Assembly: GCA_903939555.1 (NCBI GenBank)
Contig: CAJAHV010000351.1
Location: 1 to 18,827 of the forward strand
Reading direction: 5' to 3'
Length of the DNA stretch: 18,827 nucleotides
Source: an uncultured Alphaproteobacteria bacterium
GTDB taxonomy: Bacteria; Pseudomonadota; Alphaproteobacteria; Sphingomonadales; Sphingomonadaceae
Position 1 is the stretch's first letter. Every line of letters starts with the position of its first letter. Both the position numbers and the translations under genes were made by a program. Below are positions 15,186-18,827 of the stretch, in pieces. Below the pieces are notes generated by a model. That model ran no database searches and had not been told where the DNA came from. It saw only the letters and a list, made by a program, of their open reading frames with translations.

Positions 15186-16565
15186 ATGCCCAGCCTGTTC
15201 GACAAGCTTTGGGATCGTCACGTCATCGCGACCACCCCGGGCGGCGCGGCGATCATCGCCATCGATCGCATCTTCCTGCATGAACGCACCGGCGCCGCCG
15301 CGCTCGCCAGCCTCGCCGCGGCAGGCCGCAACGTCGCCGATCCGGCGCGGGCCTTTGCGGCCATGGACCATATCGTCGACACCCTGCCGGGCCGCGGCGA
15401 TGCCACGACCATGCCCGGCGGTACCGCCTTCATTACCGAAACCCGCGCCGCCTGCGCCGCTGCCGGCATCACTTTGTTCGACATCGGCCACCCCGACCAG
15501 GGCATCGTCCATGTCGTCTCGCCCGAGCTTGGGCTGGTGCTGCCGGGCCTGACGCTGGTGGCGCCGGACAGCCACACCTGCACGCAGGGCGCGGTCGGGG
15601 CCTTGGCCTGGGGGATCGGTTCGACCGAGGCCGAACATGCGCTCGCCACCGGCACGTTGCGGCTCAACCGGCCACGCACGATGCGGGTGGTGTTCGATGG
15701 CGTGCTGGCGCCGGGGGTGACACCCAAAGACATGGCGCTGGCGCTGATCGCCGCGCACGGCGCCGCCGGTGGCCAGGGCCATGCCATCGAATTCGCCGGA
15801 TCGGCAGTGACCGCACTGGCGATGGAAGGCCGCATGACCTTGTGCAACATGGCGACCGAATTTGCTGCCTTTTCGGGGTTTATCGCGCCCGATGCGGTGA
15901 CGTTCGAATGGATCAAGGGCCGGCGTTATGCGCCGCAGGGCGCGCTGTGGGACGCAGCGCTCGCCGATTGGCAGGACCTTGCCAGCGATGCCGATGCGGT
16001 GTTCGACCGCGAAATCCGAATCGATGCCGCCAGCATCGCGCCGATGATAAGCTGGGGTACGTCTCCGGCGCAAAGCGTGGCGATTATCGGCGGCGTCCCC
16101 GCCTTTGCCGGCAGCGGCAGCCGCGCCGCACATGACAAGGCATTGGCCTATATGGGGCTGGCGGAAGGGCAGTCGCTCGCCGGCCTCGCCATCGACGCGG
16201 CCTTTATCGGCAGCTGCACCAACAGTCGGCTTTCCGATCTCGAACGCGCCGCCGCCGTAATCGCCGGGCGGCGGGTTGCACCCGGCGTGCGCGCCATCGT
16301 CGTGCCGGGATCATCGGCGGTCAAGCGCGCCGCCGAGGCACAGGGCCTCGACAGGCTGTTCACCGATGCCGGTTTCGAATGGCGCGAATCCGGCTGTTCG
16401 ATGTGTTTTTTTGCCGGCGGCGAAAGCTTTGGCGCTGGCCAGCGAGTCATATCGAGCACCAACCGCAATTTCGAAAGCCGCCAGGGGCCGGGCACGCGAA
16501 CGCATATCGCCAGCCCGGAAACCGTGGCAGCGAGCGCCATCGCCGGGCGGATCTGCGCCGCATGA
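15186..16565 (+). CDS. leuC: LeuC-family hydro-lyase, large subunit (3-isopropylmalate dehydratase or paralogue)
   Basis: This large subunit of an aconitase-superfamily [4Fe-4S] dehydratase has 459 residues and is full length. The cluster cysteines are all present: C344 in IGSCTNSR, and C404 and C407 in ESGCSMC. MEGRMTLCNM, APDSHTCTQGA and the NRNFESRQGPGTRTH end agree with LeuC. It differs from E. coli LeuC at several usually constant places: AIDRIFLHERTG for YIDRHLVHEVTS, DHIVDT for DHNVST, and CSMCFFAGGESF for CSMCLAMNNDRL. A paralogue acting on citraconate, 2-methylmalate or a similar acid is therefore possible. ATG 15186 gives MPSLFDKLWDRHVI, which aligns with the E. coli start; a GTG at 15171 is the alternative. 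The stop overlaps the leuD ATG (ATGA). Lyase and CoA-transferase neighbours, rather than leuB, favour a catabolic role. Confidence 0.85.
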   Translation: MPSLFDKLWDRHVIATTPGGAAIIAIDRIFLHERTGAAALASLAAAGRNVADPARAFAAMDHIVDTLPGRGDATTMPGGTAFITETRAACAAAGITLFDIGHPDQGIVHVVSPELGLVLPGLTLVAPDSHTCTQGAVGALAWGIGSTEAEHALATGTLRLNRPRTMRVVFDGVLAPGVTPKDMALALIAAHGAAGGQGHAIEFAGSAVTALAMEGRMTLCNMATEFAAFSGFIAPDAVTFEWIKGRRYAPQGALWDAALADWQDLASDADAVFDREIRIDAASIAPMISWGTSPAQSVAIIGGVPAFAGSGSRAAHDKALAYMGLAEGQSLAGLAIDAAFIGSCTNSRLSDLERAAAVIAGRRVAPGVRAIVVPGSSAVKRAAEAQGLDRLFTDAGFEWRESGCSMCFFAGGESFGAGQRVISSTNRNFESRQGPGTRTHIASPETVAASAIAGRICAA

Positions 16566-17164
16566 GCACGCCCTTCACCACGCTGACCTCGGTCGCCGCG
16601 CCGCTGATCGAGGACAATATCGATACCGATATCATCATCCCGTCGCGCGAGATGAAATCGACCGGCAAGACCGGGCTCGCCGCCGGGTTGTTCGCCGGGC
16701 GGCGCTACACGCAAGGCCGCAGCGAAAATCCCGATTTCGTGCTCAACCAGTCGGCGTATCGCGCCGCCGCGATCCTGCTTGCCGGCGACAATTTCGGCTG
16801 TGGCTCCAGCCGCGAACACGCCGTCTGGGCGCTTGCCGAACATGGCATCCGCGCCGTCATCGCGCCGAGTTTCAGCCCGATTTTTGCCGGCAATGCGGTG
16901 CGCGGCGGCGTGCTGCCGCTGGTGCTGCCGCGTGCCACCATCGCTGCGCTGGCGGCGAGCGAAGGCGCTATCAGCATCGACCTGCCTGCGCAGACCGTCA
17001 CCGCCGGCGCCCGCGTCGCTGATTTCAACATCGATGCCGAAGCCAAGGCGATGTTGATCGGCGGGCTCGATGCCATCGACCTGACGTTGCAAGCGGCTGA
17101 TCGCATCGCGGACTGGCAGCGGGTTGATCGCCAGCGGCGCCCCTGGGTCTATCTTGGCGGTTGA
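16562..17164 (+). CDS. leuD: LeuD-family hydro-lyase, small subunit
   Basis: This swivelling-domain partner of the upstream large subunit has the usual length at 200 residues. DNIDTDIIIPSRE at about 18-30 and NFGCGSSREHAVWAL at 77-91 are the substrate-site and hinge motifs of the family; IAPSFSPIFAGN (100-111) follows. The segment after IIP, SREMKSTGKTGLAAGLF, differs from the usual KQFLKRIERTG-like sequence of biosynthetic LeuD, in keeping with the divergent large subunit. The ATG at 16562 lies within the ATGA overlap with leuC, so the subunits are translationally coupled. The open frame extends upstream inside leuC but the family N-terminus begins here. Its last 16 bases overlap the 3' end of the minus-strand lyase gene. 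Confidence 0.87.
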   Translation: MSTPFTTLTSVAAPLIEDNIDTDIIIPSREMKSTGKTGLAAGLFAGRRYTQGRSENPDFVLNQSAYRAAAILLAGDNFGCGSSREHAVWALAEHGIRAVIAPSFSPIFAGNAVRGGVLPLVLPRATIAALAASEGAISIDLPAQTVTAGARVADFNIDAEAKAMLIGGLDAIDLTLQAADRIADWQRVDRQRRPWVYLGG

Positions 17165-18102
17165 ACCCGGGGCATGAAACCCAACGGCAGGCCGGCATCG
17201 GGCGTGAAGCCATACAGCGGCTCGGTCGGCAGCGCGCCGCGCAGGATGTCGCGCACCGCCAGCAGCCGTTCGAGATCGATGCCGGTGTCGAGCCCCATCG
17301 CTTCGAGCATGAACACCAGGTCTTCGGTGACGATATTGCCGCTGGCACCCGGCGCAAAGGGGCAGCCGCCCAATCCACCCAGCGACGAATCGAAAGTCGT
17401 GATGCCGACATCAAGCCCGGCCATGACATTGGCAAGGCCGAGCCCGCGGGTGTTGTGAAGGTGAAGGCCGGTCAGATGCGTAGCCCCGATTGCGGCATGG
17501 ACGGCGCGTACGAGATCGCGCACCTGCGCCGGGTTGGCATAGCCGGTAGTGTCCGACAGCCCAACTTCGTCGACGCCGGCGGCCATCAGCGCTTCGGCGA
17601 GTTCGACGACCTTGGCGGTGGTGACGACACCTTCGAGCGTGCAGCCAAAGGCGGTCGACACGCTGCCTTCGAAATGCGGCCGCTCGCCGGGCGGCAGCGC
17701 TTTGACCATCGCAGCGATGTCGCGGACTTCGTCGAGAACCTGCGCCTGCGTGCGGCGCAGGTTCTTCAGGCTGTGGGTCTCGCTCGCCGACAGCGGCAGG
17801 GTCAGCTTGTGGGCGCCGGCGGCGATCGCGGCGGCGGCGCCCTTCGCGTTCGGCACCAGCACAGCAACTGTAAGTCCCGCATGGGAGCGGGCATGGGCGA
17901 CGATGGCAGCGGTATCGGCGAGCTGCGGCAACAGCTTTGCCGGCACGAAGCTGCCGACTTCGATCTCGCGCACACCGGCGGCGAACTCTGCATCGATCCA
18001 GGCGCATTTGGCGGCGAGCGACATGATCGGATCGATCGATTGCAGGCCGTCGCGCGGGCCGACTTCGCTGACCAATATATCGATGGGCGGGTGCTGAGAC
18101 AC
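17149..18102 (-). CDS. HMG-CoA-lyase family enzyme (DRE-TIM metallolyase), substrate uncertain
   Basis: This 317-residue TIM-barrel lyase would split a 3-hydroxy-acyl-CoA into acetyl-CoA plus a keto product. It has SEVGPRDGLQ at 12-21 (catalytic R17, metal D18), FVPAKLLPQLAD, FEGSVSTAFGC near 144-154, GLSDTTGYANP (181-191), metal histidines H214 and H216, and C247 in GGLGGCPFAPGASGNIVTED, the flexible-loop cysteine of HMG-CoA lyase. The metal strand reads LHLHNTRGLGLAN rather than the HCHDTYGQALAN of true HMG-CoA lyases, placing it in a side group with uncertain substrate. The start is a GTG at 18102 with GGAG seven bases upstream (plus-strand CTCC at 18110-18113). It is convergent with leuD (16-bp overlap) and divergent from the CoA-transferase with a 59-bp gap. 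Cleavage of citramalyl-CoA or HMG-CoA are leading guesses. Confidence 0.85.
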   Translation of the reverse strand: MSQHPPIDILVSEVGPRDGLQSIDPIMSLAAKCAWIDAEFAAGVREIEVGSFVPAKLLPQLADTAAIVAHARSHAGLTVAVLVPNAKGAAAAIAAGAHKLTLPLSASETHSLKNLRRTQAQVLDEVRDIAAMVKALPPGERPHFEGSVSTAFGCTLEGVVTTAKVVELAEALMAAGVDEVGLSDTTGYANPAQVRDLVRAVHAAIGATHLTGLHLHNTRGLGLANVMAGLDVGITTFDSSLGGLGGCPFAPGASGNIVTEDLVFMLEAMGLDTGIDLERLLAVRDILRGALPTEPLYGFTPDAGLPLGFMPRVQPPR

Positions 18103-18161
18103 AGACTTGCTCCAGTGGGAGTGTGGTCATATGCCGTGACGCAAAGAGGATGACCAGAGCG
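18103..18161. promoter_or_regulatory. Short divergent control region between lyase and CoA-transferase genes
   Basis: These 59 bases must contain the ribosome sites and probably overlapping promoters for both flanking genes. GGAG (minus strand, 18110-18113) serves the lyase; AGAGGA at 18145-18150 could serve the plus-strand gene. No convincing -35/-10 pair or operator palindrome is seen, but the tight spacing suggests the two genes are controlled together. Confidence 0.45.
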
Positions 18162-18827
18162 ATGAAAAATCAGGATTTGCCGCTGGCCGGATTGCGGGTC
18201 GTCGAATTCACCCACATGGTCATGGGGCCGGCGGTCGGCGCCATCCTCGCCGAACTGGGGGCCGATGTCATCAAGGTCGAAGCGATCGGCGGCGATGCGA
18301 CGCGGCGGCTGCTCGGCTCGGGAGCGGGCTATTTTCCTATGTACAATCGCGGTAAGGCGAGCATCTGCATCGACCTGAAAGCACCACAGGGTGTGGCGGT
18401 GGCGAAACAGCTCGCCGCATCGGCCGATATTGTCGTCGAAAACTTCCGTCCCGGTGCCATGGACCGGCTCGGGCTCGGCTATGACGCGCTGGCAGCGCTC
18501 AACCCGCGGCTGATCTTTGCATCGGAAAAGGGTTTTCTGGCCGGGCCATATGAAAGCCGCACCGCGCTCGACGAAGTGGCGCAGATGATGGGCGGCCTTG
18601 CCTATATGACCGGGCCGCCGGGGCGCCCTTTGCGCGCCGGGGCATCGGTCATCGATGTCGCGGGCGGCATGTTCGGCGTCATCGGCGTGCTGGCGGCGCT
18701 GGAAGCCCGCCACCGCACCGGGCGCGGCATGTTGGTGCAAAGCGCTTTGTTCGAAACCACAGCCTATCTTGTCGGCCAGCACATGGCGCAGATGGCGGTG
18801 ACCGGAAAGGCTGCGGCGCCGATGCCG
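18162..18827 (+). CDS. CaiB/BaiF family (class III) CoA-transferase, partial at window end
   Basis: The first 222 residues are visible and the frame is open to the last base; family members are about 400 residues, so roughly half is missing. The class III start LAGLRVVEFTHMVMGPAVGAILAELGADVIKVE is clear, followed by NRGKASICIDLK and ADIVVENFRPGAMDRLGLGY. The catalytic aspartate is D165 in SVIDVAGGMFGVIGVLAAL, where the enzyme forms a mixed anhydride with the acid. It would transfer CoA from a donor such as succinyl-CoA to a carboxylic acid. ATG 18162 has AGAGGA 11 bases upstream; an in-frame ATG at 18150 abuts the same site and is less likely. It is divergent from the lyase, suggesting that it makes that enzyme's CoA-thioester substrate. 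Confidence 0.88.
   Translation, partial: MKNQDLPLAGLRVVEFTHMVMGPAVGAILAELGADVIKVEAIGGDATRRLLGSGAGYFPMYNRGKASICIDLKAPQGVAVAKQLAASADIVVENFRPGAMDRLGLGYDALAALNPRLIFASEKGFLAGPYESRTALDEVAQMMGGLAYMTGPPGRPLRAGASVIDVAGGMFGVIGVLAALEARHRTGRGMLVQSALFETTAYLVGQHMAQMAVTGKAAAPMP

Noticed and set aside
15186..17164. leuCD as a standard leucine-biosynthesis operon
   Set aside because: Not excluded, but not adopted as the sole reading. leuB is not adjacent, the neighbours are a lyase and a CoA-transferase, and both subunits carry unusual residues. A genome-wide check for another leuCD would decide.

Overview
The window is a gene-dense, high-GC stretch of ordinary bacterial chromosome. No transposase, integrase, phage gene, CRISPR array, rRNA or tRNA is visible. 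Gene content and protein style point to an alphaproteobacterium, most likely a sphingomonad: a short PurL of the PurS/PurQ-dependent type, an intracellular PHB depolymerase beginning MLYTAHEIQR, a Uup-type ABC-F protein, an NDH-2 and a PepSY/OmpR/histidine-kinase set. This placement is inference; no marker RNA is present to confirm it.

Left part (1-5248): an ABC exporter half-transporter (minus strand) is divergent from phaZ, an intracellular polyhydroxybutyrate depolymerase with a cysteine nucleophile. The 226-bp gap between them holds a TGC-rich 23-bp tandem repeat and an inverted repeat that look like a regulator's landing area. phaZ converges on uup, with a GC-rich hairpin between the stop codons.

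Middle part (5457-11423, all plus strand): a secreted PepSY-domain protein, an OmpR-type response regulator and a sensor kinase form one signalling operon. Next comes the three-gene 5-oxoprolinase pxpA-pxpB-pxpC, whose cistrons overlap by one base each, followed directly by an enolase-superfamily dipeptide epimerase. Together they suggest recovery of glutamate from pyroglutamate and from murein dipeptides. pxpA may be read from a nearly leaderless transcript.

Right part (11485-18827): purL (minus) is convergent to the epimerase and divergent from an NDH-2 type NADH dehydrogenase. It is followed by a leuC-leuD pair with a 4-base overlap, then a minus-strand HMG-CoA-lyase-family gene whose 3' end overlaps that of leuD by 16 bp, and divergent from it a CaiB/BaiF CoA-transferase that runs off the window end. 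The dehydratase pair and the lyase both differ from textbook enzymes at recognisable positions. Hydro-lyase, CoA-transferase and acyl-CoA lyase together could make a short route that hydrates, CoA-activates and cleaves a branched C5-C6 dicarboxylic acid (citraconate/citramalate, 3-hydroxy-3-methylglutarate or similar). This is the most promising candidate for undescribed biology here.
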